This document shows positions 1-8,793 of a DNA stretch of 64,000 bases, one piece after another. The stretch spans positions 1 to 64,000 of the forward strand of contig JAGQRW010000016.1 in the NCBI GenBank assembly GCA_020425085.1. The letters are read 5' to 3'. Every line of letters starts with the position of its first letter. Position 1 is the first letter of the stretch. The notes under the pieces are model-generated. The model was not told where the DNA came from. It saw nothing but the letters and a program-made list of their open reading frames with translations, and searched no databases. The position numbers and the translations under genes are program-made. Origin of the DNA: Paracoccaceae bacterium. Its GTDB lineage: Bacteria > Pseudomonadota > Alphaproteobacteria > Rhodobacterales > Rhodobacteraceae.

Positions 1-127
1 CATAGGACTTGAATTCACCAAACTGCTTGGTAATCGCCGCCGTCAGAGTCGTCTTGCCGTGGTCAACGTGACCAATCGTGCCGATGTTCAGGTGCGGCTT
101 GTTGCGTTCAAATTTTGCTTTTGCCAT
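1..127 (-). CDS. tuf: Elongation factor Tu, N-terminal part (cut by window edge)
   Basis: Only the first 42 codons are inside the window; the gene runs off the left edge. The product begins [20 protein letters not shown] and continues into the P-loop GHVDHGKTT, which is diagnostic of EF-Tu, the GTPase that delivers aminoacyl-tRNA to the ribosome. The start ATG (125-127) is preceded on the minus strand by AAAGGAGACC, a strong ribosome binding site. It lies 80 bp downstream of fusA, as the last gene of the str operon. Identity is certain; completeness cannot be judged. Confidence 0.97.
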   Translation of the reverse strand, partial: MAKAKFERNKPHLNIGTIGHVDHGKTTLTAAITKQFGEFKSY

Positions 128-160
128 GATGGTCTCCTTTGTCTTTTCGGGTGGCGGTGT

Positions 161-200
161 CCCGCCCTACGGTTGATGGGTAGGGCGGGTCGATCCCGCC
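161..200 (-). promoter_or_regulatory. Intercistronic hairpins between fusA and tuf
   Basis: A perfect 10-bp inverted repeat (161-170 with 180-189, 9-nt loop) lies between the fusA stop and the tuf ribosome binding site. A second 6-bp inverted repeat (184-189 with 195-200) uses part of the same arm, so the two stems exclude each other. There is no T tract on the minus strand after the stem, so it is more likely an RNA processing, stability or pausing element than a terminator. The pairing is seen directly; the role is inferred. Confidence 0.5.
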
Positions 201-207
201 ATCCCGG

Positions 208-2325
208 TTATGCGAATTTTGCCTGTATCTCGTCCGATATGTTCTGCGGAACGCTGTCGTAATGCGAGAATTGCATGGTGAAGTTGGCGCGTCCCGAGGA
301 CATCGAGCGCAGGGTATTGATATAACCGAACATGTTGGCCAGCGGAACATTCGCGTCGATGGCAATCGCATTGCCGCGGGTATCCTGACCCAGAACCATG
401 CCGCGACGGCTGGTCAGGTCGCCAATGATGTTGCCGGTATATTCCTCGGGCGTCACCACTTCGACCTTCATGATCGGTTCCAGCATTTTCGCGCCGGCTT
501 TTTTCAGGCCTTCGCGCATACCCATACGGGCGGCGATTTCAAACGCCATGACGCTGGAGTCAACATCGTGGAACTTGCCGTCGATCAGTGCAACCTTGAA
601 GTCGATCACCGGGAAACCGGCCAGCGGGCCGCTGTCCATAACCGATTCGATGCCCTTTTCCACACCCGGAATATATTCTTTCGGGATGGAACCGCCAACG
701 ATGCGGCTTTCAAAGGAATAACCTTCACCTGGCTCCACCGGGCTGATGATCATCTTGACCTCGGCGAACTGGCCTGACCCACCTGACTGTTTCTTGTGGG
801 TATAGGTGATCTCGGCCTCGTGGCTGATGGTCTCGCGATAGGCAACCTGCGGCGCGCCGATATTTGCCTCGACCTTGAATTCGCGCTTCAGGCGATCCAC
901 CAGAATATCGAGGTGAAGCTCGCCCATGCCCTTCATGATGGTCTGACCGCTTTCGAAATCGGTTTCCACACGGAACGATGGGTCTTCGGCAGCAAGGCGT
1001 GCCAAACCGGTTGACATCTTTTCCTGGTCGGCCTTGGTTTTTGGCTCGACCGCGATCTCGATCACCGGTTCAGGGAAGGTCATGGTTTCAAGAACGACCG
1101 GATCCTTTTCGGAACAAAGCGTGTCGCCGGTGGTCGTCGCCTTCAGCCCTGCCAGCGCGATGATGTCGCCGGCATAGGCTTCGGAGATTTCCGACCGGTC
1201 ATTGGAATGCATCATCATCATGCGGCCAACGCGTTCCTTTTTACCCTTGGTCGAGTTCAGCATCGCGTCGCCCTTGTTCAGAACGCCGGAATAGATGCGG
1301 GTAAAGGTCAGCGTACCGACAAACGGATCGTTCATGATCTTGAACGCCAGTCCCGAGAACGGCATCTTGTCATCGGCGCGACGCGGAATGTTACGGGTTT
1401 CGGTCTCGTCGCCGGGTTTGAAGCCCATGTAGTCAACCACATCCAGCGGGCTGGGCAGAAAATCGAGCACGGCGTTCAGAAGCGGCTGCACACCTTTGTT
1501 CTTGAAGGCGGAACCGGCCAGAATCGGCACGAATTTCATCTTGATGGTGCCGATGCGGATAAGCCGGCGCAGCGTTTCATCGTCAGGCTCGGTGCCGTCC
1601 AGATAGGCCTCCATGACGTCGTCATCCATTTCGACGGCCATTTCGATCATCTCGGCGCGCATTTCCTGGGCCTTGTCTTTCAGGCTGTCGCGGATTTCGC
1701 GCAATTCCCAGGACGCGCCAAGATCTTCACCTGCCCATACCCATTCCTGCATGGTGATCAGATCGACGATGCCTTCGAATTCATTTTCCGAACCGATCGG
1801 CAGCTGGATCGGCATCGGATTGCCACCGACACGGGTGCGGATCATCTTGACGCAGTTGAAGAAATCGGCGCCGATCTTGTCCATCTTGTTGACGAAAACA
1901 ATGCGCGGAACCTTGTAGCGGTCGGCCTGACGCCAGACGGTTTCAGTCTGCGGTTCGACCCCGGCATTGGCATCCAGAAGCGCAACCGCGCCATCCAGAA
2001 CTGCCAGCGAACGTTCAACCTCGATGGTGAAATCGACGTGACCAGGAGTGTCGATGATGTTCAGCCGATGCTTGCCGCCGATCGCCGTCACGCCATCTGC
2101 GGTGCGCTCCCAAAAGGTTGTGGTCGCCGCCGAGGTGATGGTGATACCGCGTTCCTGCTCCTGTTCCATCCAGTCCATGGTGGCAGCGCCATCATGCACT
2201 TCGCCGAGGTTGTGCGATTTACCGGTATAAAACAGAATCCGCTCGGTGCAGGTGGTTTTGCCCGCATCAATATGCGCCATGATCCCGAAATTGCGGTAAT
2301 GGTCCAGTTGGTAGTCGCGTGCCAT
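208..2325 (-). CDS. fusA: Elongation factor G
   Basis: A 705-residue translational GTPase that drives ribosome translocation and, with RRF, recycling. The G-domain carries AHIDAGKTT (P-loop, about residues 16-24), DTPGHVDF (G3) and NKMD (G4). The C-terminal half contains the family block [15 protein letters not shown] and the domain V stretch ending in [16 protein letters not shown]. The length is normal for bacterial EF-G. It follows rpsG by 21 bp and precedes tuf, the canonical str operon order. The start ATG has AAGGG upstream. Confidence 0.99.
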   Translation of the reverse strand: MARDYQLDHYRNFGIMAHIDAGKTTCTERILFYTGKSHNLGEVHDGAATMDWMEQEQERGITITSAATTTFWERTADGVTAIGGKHRLNIIDTPGHVDFTIEVERSLAVLDGAVALLDANAGVEPQTETVWRQADRYKVPRIVFVNKMDKIGADFFNCVKMIRTRVGGNPMPIQLPIGSENEFEGIVDLITMQEWVWAGEDLGASWELREIRDSLKDKAQEMRAEMIEMAVEMDDDVMEAYLDGTEPDDETLRRLIRIGTIKMKFVPILAGSAFKNKGVQPLLNAVLDFLPSPLDVVDYMGFKPGDETETRNIPRRADDKMPFSGLAFKIMNDPFVGTLTFTRIYSGVLNKGDAMLNSTKGKKERVGRMMMMHSNDRSEISEAYAGDIIALAGLKATTTGDTLCSEKDPVVLETMTFPEPVIEIAVEPKTKADQEKMSTGLARLAAEDPSFRVETDFESGQTIMKGMGELHLDILVDRLKREFKVEANIGAPQVAYRETISHEAEITYTHKKQSGGSGQFAEVKMIISPVEPGEGYSFESRIVGGSIPKEYIPGVEKGIESVMDSGPLAGFPVIDFKVALIDGKFHDVDSSVMAFEIAARMGMREGLKKAGAKMLEPIMKVEVVTPEEYTGNIIGDLTSRRGMVLGQDTRGNAIAIDANVPLANMFGYINTLRSMSSGRANFTMQFSHYDSVPQNISDEIQAKFA

Positions 2326-2346
2326 CGTCGTTGTGCCCTTAAAAAA

Positions 2347-2817
2347 TTACCAGCGGTAATGGCTAAAGGCTTTGTTTGCCTCGGCCATCTTGTGTGTGTC
2401 TTCGCGTTTCTTGACGGCCGAACCGCGCGTATTCACCGCGTCCAGCAGTTCCGAGGCCAGACGTTCAGCCATCGTGTGTTCGTTGCGCGCGCGGCTGGCC
2501 TTGATCAGCCAGCGGATCGCCAGGGCTTCACTACGGTTCTGGGGAACCTCGACCGGCACCTGATAGGTGGCACCGCCAACCCGGCGCGATTTCACTTCGA
2601 CCGACGGCTTGATGTTCTCCAGCGCCTCGTGAAACACTTCGACCGGAGCGCGCTTCAGCTTGCTTTCAACCCGCTCCAGCGCGCCATAGACGATACCTTC
2701 TGCGACGGATTTCTTGCCGTCCAGCATCAGGTTGTTCATAAATTTCGTCAGCACGGTATCGCCATATTTGGCGTCCGGCAGGATCTCACGTTTTTCAGCG
2801 CGATGGCGACGGGACAT
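2347..2817 (-). CDS. rpsG: 30S ribosomal protein S7
   Basis: A 156-residue small-subunit protein that binds the 3' major domain of 16S rRNA and nucleates head assembly. It begins [20 protein letters not shown] and has the family stretch [20 protein letters not shown]; it ends FSHYRW, as in most alphaproteobacteria. Length is standard. The start is supported by AAGAGGAAACC upstream. It is the second gene of the str operon, between rpsL and fusA. In other bacteria S7 represses its own operon; the operator was not sought here beyond the hairpin in the rpsL-rpsG gap. Confidence 0.99.
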   Translation of the reverse strand: MSRRHRAEKREILPDAKYGDTVLTKFMNNLMLDGKKSVAEGIVYGALERVESKLKRAPVEVFHEALENIKPSVEVKSRRVGGATYQVPVEVPQNRSEALAIRWLIKASRARNEHTMAERLASELLDAVNTRGSAVKKREDTHKMAEANKAFSHYRW

Positions 2818-2850
2818 ATCGGTTTCCTCTTGTTCCTCAGGCGGCGGTAT

Positions 2851-2869
2851 TCCCGGATCGGCTCCGGGA
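2851..2869 (-). promoter_or_regulatory. Hairpin in the rpsL-rpsG spacer
   Basis: TCCCGGA (2851-2857) and TCCGGGA (2863-2869) form a perfect 7-bp stem with a 5-nt loop in the 63-bp gap between rpsL and rpsG. There is no T tract. In enterobacteria the rpsL-rpsG spacer holds the S7 autoregulatory site, so a related role is possible, but this is inference from position. Confidence 0.4.
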
Positions 2870-2880
2870 TAGCGCCAGGT

Positions 2881-3252
2881 TTATTTCGGCCGCTTGGCAC
2901 CATATTTCGAACGACGCTGACGGCGATCCTTCACGCCCTGGGTGTCGAGAACACCGCGCAGGATGTGATAGCGAACGCCCGGAAGGTCTTTTACCCGACC
3001 GCCACGGATCAGAACCACCGAGTGTTCCTGAAGGTTGTGGCTTTCGCCGGGGATATACGAAATCACTTCGAACCCGTTGGTCAAGCGCACTTTGGCAACT
3101 TTGCGCATGGCCGAGTTCGGCTTTTTCGGTGTGGTCGTGTAGACGCGCGTACAGACGCCGCGCTTTTGCGGACAAGCCTGCAAATGCTGCGACTTCTGGC
3201 GTTTAACTTTTGGCTGCCGCGGTTTGCGGATCAGCTGTTGGATCGTTGGCAT
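2881..3252 (-). CDS. rpsL: 30S ribosomal protein S12
   Basis: A 123-residue protein of the decoding centre. It begins [20 protein letters not shown] and contains [17 protein letters not shown] and [13 protein letters not shown], the two loops that contact the A site. The lysines changed in streptomycin-resistant mutants of other bacteria (in KKPNS and in RVKDLPG) are the sensitive wild-type residues here. First gene of the str operon, about 200 bp downstream of its promoter. Confidence 0.99.
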   Translation of the reverse strand: MPTIQQLIRKPRQPKVKRQKSQHLQACPQKRGVCTRVYTTTPKKPNSAMRKVAKVRLTNGFEVISYIPGESHNLQEHSVVLIRGGRVKDLPGVRYHILRGVLDTQGVKDRRQRRSKYGAKRPK

Positions 3253-3451
3253 TCGGCGTACCCCGTTCTACCCGTTTCAGACTCGACTAGGCGCATTGTC
3301 TTTTGACAACACACCAAAACCGCCAGCGTCCCGTTTCAGGAAGCGCCGCGGTTGGAATTCCAGAGGATCGTGACCGCAGGATCAGGATCGTGACCGCCCA
3401 ATAATGGCTTTTGCCGTGGAATGGCTGTGACCAATCCGCCGGTAAGCGCGC

Positions 3452-3480
3452 CTAATAGGGGGAATCGGACCCCTTGTCAA
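3452..3480 (-). promoter_or_regulatory. Sigma-70-type promoter of the str operon
   Basis: On the minus strand a perfect -35 TTGACA (3475-3480) is separated by 17 bp from TATTAG (3452-3457). The spacer ends in the C-rich run GATTCCCCCT. It points to rpsL, with a leader of about 200 nt. Hexamers, spacing and position all fit a strong housekeeping promoter. The 3253-3575 gap contains no gene; it also holds a 14-bp direct repeat (3364-3377 and 3384-3397). Confidence 0.75.
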
Positions 3481-3575
3481 CAGCAGCAGGTCGGCTTTTG
3501 CGGTGACGGGCGTGGCGTTGTCCCAACGTGGCCAAATCAAACATTCAGCCGGTTCTGGCGAATGGCAACGTTACC

Positions 3576-4487
3576 TCAACGTTGACGCTCTGACGCCATA
3601 CCGGCCCTGGCAAGCACGACCCTTGACTGGTTGCGTTCGCGCACGAAATTGTAGATGCCGGTGCCGATCACCACCGCGCTGCCGATCAACATCCAGATGT
3701 CAGGAACCTCACCAAAGGCAACGATCCCCAGAACAATGGCCCAGATCAGTGCGGTATAGCGGAACGGCGAGACAAAGCCGATTTCGCCAACCCGCATCAC
3801 CATGATACTGAGTACATAGCCCGAAATGATGAACAAAGACGCCCCCGACAGCAGGGCAAGCCTGCTTGCACCGATTGGTTGCCAGCCCTCTAACAGGGTT
3901 CCGGCTGCACCCAGCATGGTCACCGCAATCGCCGCCGACCCGGCCACCAGCAACGACGGCACCCCCTGGCTTAGCCGCCTTGTGGAAAGGTCGCGCAAGA
4001 CCAGAAACACAACCGCCACCATCGCCAGCACGCTATAGCTATCAAAACCTGCTGAACCCGGCCTGACAATCAACAATACGCCGCAAAATCCAAGACCGAT
4101 CGCGCTATATCTTCGCCAGCCGACCACCTCGGCAAAGAATATGGCACCCGCAAAGGTGATGACCAGCGGCAGTGACTGCACAATCGCCGTGGCATTGGCC
4201 AGTGGCATATGAAACAGCGCCAGCAGATAACAAAAAGTCGAACCCAGCTCACCAAAGGTCCGCCAGAATATGGCGCGGCGGTCAGATTGCAGTTCCGGTA
4301 TGCGTATTTCGCCGCGCCAAAGCGCAATCAGCACAATGATCAGGCTGGTTAGCACACCCCGGATCAGGATTGCCTGAAACAGCGGCACATCGCCGGCAAC
4401 AGATTTGAAGAAGGTGTCATTCAGCGCAAACGCCCCCATCGAGAGCATCATCAAGATTGCCCCGCGCATGTTTTCCGAAATGCTCAT
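3576..4487 (-). CDS. EamA/DMT-family membrane transporter
   Basis: A 303-residue inner-membrane protein with about ten hydrophobic segments arranged as two EamA repeats (roughly residues 8-145 and 155-285), the usual drug/metabolite transporter plan. The first repeat opens GAILMMLSMGAFALNDTFFK and the second contains SPFRYTALIWAIVLGIVAFGEVPD, both typical of this family in Rhodobacterales. Substrate cannot be told from sequence. Monocistronic in context, 323 bp away from rpsL and transcribed in the same direction. Confidence 0.9.
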   Translation of the reverse strand: MSISENMRGAILMMLSMGAFALNDTFFKSVAGDVPLFQAILIRGVLTSLIIVLIALWRGEIRIPELQSDRRAIFWRTFGELGSTFCYLLALFHMPLANATAIVQSLPLVITFAGAIFFAEVVGWRRYSAIGLGFCGVLLIVRPGSAGFDSYSVLAMVAVVFLVLRDLSTRRLSQGVPSLLVAGSAAIAVTMLGAAGTLLEGWQPIGASRLALLSGASLFIISGYVLSIMVMRVGEIGFVSPFRYTALIWAIVLGIVAFGEVPDIWMLIGSAVVIGTGIYNFVRERNQSRVVLARAGMASERQR

Positions 4488-4573
4488 CTGACGTCCTGAA
4501 TATTACAACCGGTCCAACCTGCGTCGAACAAACCAAAACCGCCAGCGCAAAGTTTCCTTGCTGACCTTTTGTC

Positions 4574-5161
4574 TCAGCGATCATTCATTCCCTTGCCATC
4601 AAGGATTTTCGCCATATACCTGCGGATCCTGGCATGCCGCGTTGCCGACTGCTTGGCTGCCGTGAAATAAAGGTTGTATGCCCGTCGCCGCCCTGGCGTC
4701 AAAGCCTCGAAGGCTTTTTTCAGCGCGGGGTTGGCATCAAGTTCGTGCTGTAACTCGTCCGGATAGACCAGTCGGTCTTTTTGCTTGAAATCCACTTTCA
4801 ATCCGGCTTTTTCCAGCGCGATGGCCGCGTGGACATAGGCTTTCACCACAGTTTCCTTGTCAGCTATTTCCTGAACATTGGTAAACCGGATCAGTCGCAT
4901 CGCCTGCGAATGCGGGCCTTGCCGATGAAGGATACTTTCAGGATCCGCCAGCAGCACTCCCTTGAAAAAGCCAAGACCGCAGTAATCCTTCAAGCCAAAG
5001 AAGATGGCGACATTGCTGTTCTGAAAGGTGTAACAAAGCTTGCCCCATTTCACCGCTTCATCAAGACCGCATTCCAGCAGCAGATTACGCAATGAAATCC
5101 TTTCCAGATGCCATTTTTCATTGGCAAGAAGCGCCCTGACCTCAGGGATCATTCTGGTCAT
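4574..5161 (-). CDS. YdeI/OmdA family protein (DUF1801-type)
   Basis: A 195-residue soluble protein. The N-terminal two thirds (about residues 5-130) looks like a DUF1801 fold: an ALLANEKWHLERISLRNLL start, ECGLDEAVKWGKLCYTF and a VAIFFGLKDYCGLGFFKG strand region. The C-terminal part (140-190) has the OmdA-like helical block LKKAFEALTPGRRRAYNLYF followed by an R-rich helix. The family is widespread and of unknown function. It is separated from the EamA gene by 86 bp on the same strand and faces away from the next gene. Confidence 0.8.
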   Translation of the reverse strand: MTRMIPEVRALLANEKWHLERISLRNLLLECGLDEAVKWGKLCYTFQNSNVAIFFGLKDYCGLGFFKGVLLADPESILHRQGPHSQAMRLIRFTNVQEIADKETVVKAYVHAAIALEKAGLKVDFKQKDRLVYPDELQHELDANPALKKAFEALTPGRRRAYNLYFTAAKQSATRHARIRRYMAKILDGKGMNDR

Positions 5162-5443
5162 TCACGGTCACCCCGTCGCTACCTTTCACATCAAACCTAA
5201 CCTTCGATCTGAAATGCGTCCAGATTCGCAAAACACCACTTATGCAGATCCGGGGTCGGTCGTTACCCGAGCACCGGCGATCCCTGATTGTGCGGTTTCA
5301 TCAATGTCGCGTTCAGCGTGCCAATGGTGGTTTCCCTGTTTAATCGCAGGATGGGCGGAAATCAGCCGATCCATAGCCTCGGTTTGGGCCAAATTCAGCC
5401 CACCATCCGGTACATGGAACCCCGCACTTTACCTATAGGCGAG

Positions 5444-5477
5444 TCGCGCGCATAGTTAACTCGCGTGCATAATCAAC
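5444..5477. repeat. Imperfect 17-bp tandem repeat upstream of the 714-residue protein gene
   Basis: TCGCGCGCATAGTTAAC (5444-5460) is followed directly by TCGCGTGCATAATCAAC (5461-5477), 14 of 17 positions alike. It sits 67-100 bp before the ATG at 5544, where a promoter or a regulator site would be expected. The rest of the 5162-5543 gap shows no coding potential and no clear -35/-10 pair. Operator function is a guess. Confidence 0.45.
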
Positions 5478-5543
5478 ATTCGTATCGTGACTAGTGGACG
5501 TTTTTTCCTTTTATTTCAAACCTGATTTGAATGGAGATTGACC

Positions 5544-7688
5544 ATGAAAACCCCTGAAAAAGATCTGAGCCTGCGTCAGGCCTCCAAATTTCACCTTATC
5601 GCCAATCCGAACTATTTCGGCAATCTGACCGAACTGAAACTGCCCAATATCCCAAAGGCGGTGCTCAAGAAGGTCGGCGATACCAGCTTCGAGGAACTGA
5701 CCTGTCTCGGTTACAATCCCGATACCGAGATCCTGACCGCCATCATTAGCATCAAGCAACAATCCGGTTATAATGGAGACGCCTGCACCGACGGCAGTCA
5801 GGAATTCGTGCGTTTCTACCTCGACTACGGCGATGGTACCTGGGTTGACCACGGCGTGACCGGTTTCACGATCCACGACCTGCCGTTCAAGGATCCGCTT
5901 TGCTATGCCGTTTCGATCCGGATCAAGCCCAAACAGCGGAGCTGCTGTGACGACAAGCCGGTTCTGCCCAATGTACGGGCAATCCTGTCGTGGAACACCA
6001 TGCCGCCCGCGAACATGCCGAACTGGCATCCGGTCTGGGGCAACCGGCTGGAACGTAACATCCAGATCGAGCCGCGCAACTGGTTCATCTGCAAGATTCT
6101 GGACCATATCGACGGTATCGGCATCCACAAGATCGACCCATCACTGGTCGAAAAACTGACCGCAGAGATCAGCAAGCAGCCGGTGCCGAAACCGGGTGCT
6201 AACTTTGCCGATCTCATGAAGATGGAGAAAGGTGCCGAGGAATTGACGGTGCTTCGCCATGTCTTTCCGGCGGTTGCGAAACTCGCCGACGACCCGACCG
6301 ATGTTGCGGCCTGGCAGGCGATTTCCACACCGCTCAAGGCCCTCAACATCGACATCGCCAAGTTCTCGGATTTCCTGATCGCTCCAAACTTCAACACGAC
6401 CTACGAGGAACTTCGTTGCGTCGGGCTGGACCGTGACGCGACAACGTTACACGGGGTCGTCGAGGTCAAGCGTCGGTCGGGCTATTCGGGTGGGCTATGT
6501 ACCAATGGCAGCCGCGAATACATCGCCTTCTATCTCGATTTCGGGGCGGGCTGGGAATACCAGGGCACGACCTTTGTCGAGGTCCATGACATCGATGTAC
6601 CAAGGGGCGGCCTCTGGTATCAGGCATCGCTGCCGGTCAACCTCGACAAACACCGGCTGGAATGGTGCAAGACCGGACGCGCGAAGATTCGCGGCATCCT
6701 GTCCTGGGCCGTGCCGCCAGCACCCAATCAGCCGAATTTCGTGCCGCATTGGGGCAACCGCGAGGATTGCTGGATCGAAGTCCGGCCCCTCCCCAAAGGC
6801 ATCTTTCAGGGCGTCTTCACGCCGTTCCTTCAGTCAATCGGCAACATGTCGGTGGCCAAGATCAACGGCGCGGGCTATGCCAATGGCGCAAGTGTCGGCA
6901 GCCTGTTTGTCGCGGACGATGCACCGTTCGGCGGGCGTACACTTCTGAAAGGTAATGTCTTCAACCTTCCTGCCGGACCGCTTGAATACCGGATCATGAT
7001 ACAGGGGCCATCCGACGTGACGCCGCGCGTCTACAACACGCCATTCGACGTTGACGTAACCACGTTCCCGTCGACCACCCCAGTGACGCAGACACTGCAT
7101 GCGGTCGGAGACTGGTTCCCTTATCTCGCCGCCTCGTCGCTGGTCACGGTTACCGATGGCCTTCTTGGCGCGCTGACCGGTCTCGAGAACGGGCTTACCA
7201 CGGTCTATATGGAGTTCCGCCAGCCGTTCGGCCCGGTTCTTGCCACAACCGTGCCCAAAGCCTTCATGGTCGACAATACTGGCCCGAAGGCCGATGTCGA
7301 AATTACCAGCGGCGCGGGAAATTGCGGCAAGTTCGGCATCGGCGAGGTGATTTCTGGCACCTATGCAATGACCGGCAATCACGCGGGCAGCCTGCGAATT
7401 CATGTAACCCCGTTGCCCGAGGCTGCGGCCGGTACGATGATCATTACCTCGGCTGCACCGGGGGCGTTCTTTGTGCCACCCTTTGCGGGCGGGAATTCCT
7501 CGGTCTTGATCAGCTATGCCGGTTTGTCGCTCAATACCAACGGCGCGTCTGGTAACTGGGAACTGGACACCACCGGAATGGAACCTTGCGGCTACAACGT
7601 TCGCATCTATGTCGAGGATCGCACGATCGTCGGCAGTAGCTGGAGCCATTGGCACGACCAGGACATCGAAGGCTTCTGCCTCGAATAA
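5544..7688 (+). CDS. Large protein of unknown function with an internally duplicated domain
   Basis: A 714-residue protein not recognised as a named family. ATG 5544 is chosen because GGAG stands 7 nt upstream; a TTG two codons earlier lacks such spacing. Residues about 47-175 and 285-414 are clear copies of one domain: each has a (S/T)(F/Y)EEL.C(L/V)G start, a (Q/R)SGY.G..CT.GS.E(F/Y) core, an F.LD(Y/F)G strand, a VHD/IHD motif, a RGILSW/RAILSW strand and P.W..VWGNR/PHWGNR near the end. Between them is a helical linker. The C-terminal 290 residues look beta-rich, with few charged helices and paired cysteines. There is no signal peptide or membrane segment. No operon partner: flanked by a divergent gene and a hairpin terminator. 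Confidence 0.85.
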   Translation: MKTPEKDLSLRQASKFHLIANPNYFGNLTELKLPNIPKAVLKKVGDTSFEELTCLGYNPDTEILTAIISIKQQSGYNGDACTDGSQEFVRFYLDYGDGTWVDHGVTGFTIHDLPFKDPLCYAVSIRIKPKQRSCCDDKPVLPNVRAILSWNTMPPANMPNWHPVWGNRLERNIQIEPRNWFICKILDHIDGIGIHKIDPSLVEKLTAEISKQPVPKPGANFADLMKMEKGAEELTVLRHVFPAVAKLADDPTDVAAWQAISTPLKALNIDIAKFSDFLIAPNFNTTYEELRCVGLDRDATTLHGVVEVKRRSGYSGGLCTNGSREYIAFYLDFGAGWEYQGTTFVEVHDIDVPRGGLWYQASLPVNLDKHRLEWCKTGRAKIRGILSWAVPPAPNQPNFVPHWGNREDCWIEVRPLPKGIFQGVFTPFLQSIGNMSVAKINGAGYANGASVGSLFVADDAPFGGRTLLKGNVFNLPAGPLEYRIMIQGPSDVTPRVYNTPFDVDVTTFPSTTPVTQTLHAVGDWFPYLAASSLVTVTDGLLGALTGLENGLTTVYMEFRQPFGPVLATTVPKAFMVDNTGPKADVEITSGAGNCGKFGIGEVISGTYAMTGNHAGSLRIHVTPLPEAAAGTMIITSAAPGAFFVPPFAGGNSSVLISYAGLSLNTNGASGNWELDTTGMEPCGYNVRIYVEDRTIVGSSWSHWHDQDIEGFCLE

Positions 7689-7707
7689 CGCCGGTTTATC
7701 ACCTCAT

Positions 7708-7743
7708 GGGTGACCATCGGGGGATTGTCCCCGCTGGTCACCC
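7708..7743 (+). terminator. Hairpin terminator after the 714-residue protein gene
   Basis: GGGTGACCA (7708-7716) pairs perfectly with TGGTCACCC (7735-7743), and an inner CGGGG/CCCCG continues the stem. It lies 20 bp after the stop codon at 7686-7688. There is no clean T tract, so it may act as an RNA 3'-end stabiliser rather than a fully intrinsic terminator. Confidence 0.6.
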
Positions 7744-7938
7744 TTCACGCTTGATCGCCGCTCATGCGCGGCCATGCAATCTGAACCATCTTCCCACCCC
7801 CCGCCAGCCGCCATTCCACCACCAAAAGCGATCCCTTTGAATACCTCGCGGCAAAGCCGAGGTTCCTGAAACGATTGCAACAACCGGGTTGTCTGGAAAA
7901 GATATTGACACACACCATCGGAAACGGTGAGCCTGTGA

Positions 7939-8124
7939 GCAGACGAACCGATCCCAGTATGGTGGAAACCCGACTTGCAAAAGCCGCAAGATACCGTTGT
8001 CAATTCCCAGGATGCGAAATCGACGTATCAGCGTCTGATCCGTTATCCGGTGCTGTCACTGGTCGGCATGCCGCACAAGGTCCGGGCCATCCGGTCGATC
8101 GGTCAGCAGAATGGAGCCCACTGA
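7939..8124 (+). pseudogene. 3' remnant of an unidentified gene upstream of the TRAP scar
   Basis: An open frame of 61 codons with no plausible start ends at TGA 8122-8124 and overlaps the approach to the next start (TGAGATG). Its C-terminal reading includes YQRLIRYPVLSLVGMPHKVR, which looks like real protein rather than noise. An in-frame stop at 7936-7938 separates it from the upstream DNA. I do not recognise the family. The rest of the 7744-7938 gap holds nothing I can call. Confidence 0.35.
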
Positions 8125-8125
8125 G

Positions 8126-8707
8126 ATGCCGCGCTGGATCAGGGCGTATGTGCGAATTGTCGATGCGATCAACCATCGGATCGGGCGGTTCGCGATGTAT
8201 CTGCTGTTTGCAATGATGGCAGTGTTGGGCTGGTCGTCGTTGTCCAAGGTGACACCGCTACCCGCCAACTGGACGCTGCAAACCGGCGAACTGGACGGGG
8301 TTGCCTGGTCGGGCATCACCGAAGATTACACCGTGGGCTGGGCCGATGTGACCAAGTACTACCTGACCAACCCGATTTCCGGTGCATGGATCGGACATTT
8401 CTTTGCCAACATGGATCGCTGGAACGAAGTACCGCCGCACCTTCAGGTGATGCTGCAACTGGCGATGGACAGTTCGCATCTTTACCGTCAGCGCTGGTAT
8501 TGGGCGGGCGAGGCGGACCTGCGCGTCAATGGCCCGAAACTGCAACTGACCACCATCCCGGATGCCGAATGGAAACAGGTGCAGATCGCCGCCGAAAAGT
8601 TCTGGGAAGAGATCGCCGCCGAAAGCGAAACCAAGGCGAAGGTGGTCGGCATCTTCCGAAAATACAACGAGGTGATGGTAAAGGCCGGGTTCCCCTATCG
8701 GTCCTGA
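8126..8707 (+). pseudogene. In-frame fusion of a TRAP small permease (DctQ) start and a TRAP solute-binding protein (DctP) end
   Basis: The 193-residue reading starts like a DctQ small membrane subunit: MPRWIRAYVRIVDAINHRIG followed by a transmembrane stretch to WSSLSK (residues about 1-42) and on to NWTLQTG. It then turns into the C-terminal 140 residues of a DctP periplasmic binding protein (GVAWSGITEDYTVGWADVT, then the SGAWIGHFFANMDRWNE block, ending AGFPYRS). DctM and the binding-protein N-terminus are missing. The simplest history is an internal deletion in a dctQ-dctM-dctP operon that kept the frame. ATG 8126 is the natural DctQ start. The chimera is unlikely to transport anything; whether it is expressed is unknown. 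Confidence 0.75.
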
Positions 8708-8793
8708 TACCAGCCCTTGAAGATCACGGGCGCGGCTGACCGGTCGCGCCCGAATTGATGGTGCAGCGCAGGCTTGCCTGCCAGGAGGCGATG

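Noticed and set aside
1207..3306. A 699-codon plus-strand open frame
   Set aside because: It lies opposite fusA, rpsG and rpsL, which are certain; its composition (many H, R, Q) is that of the antisense of GC-rich codons.
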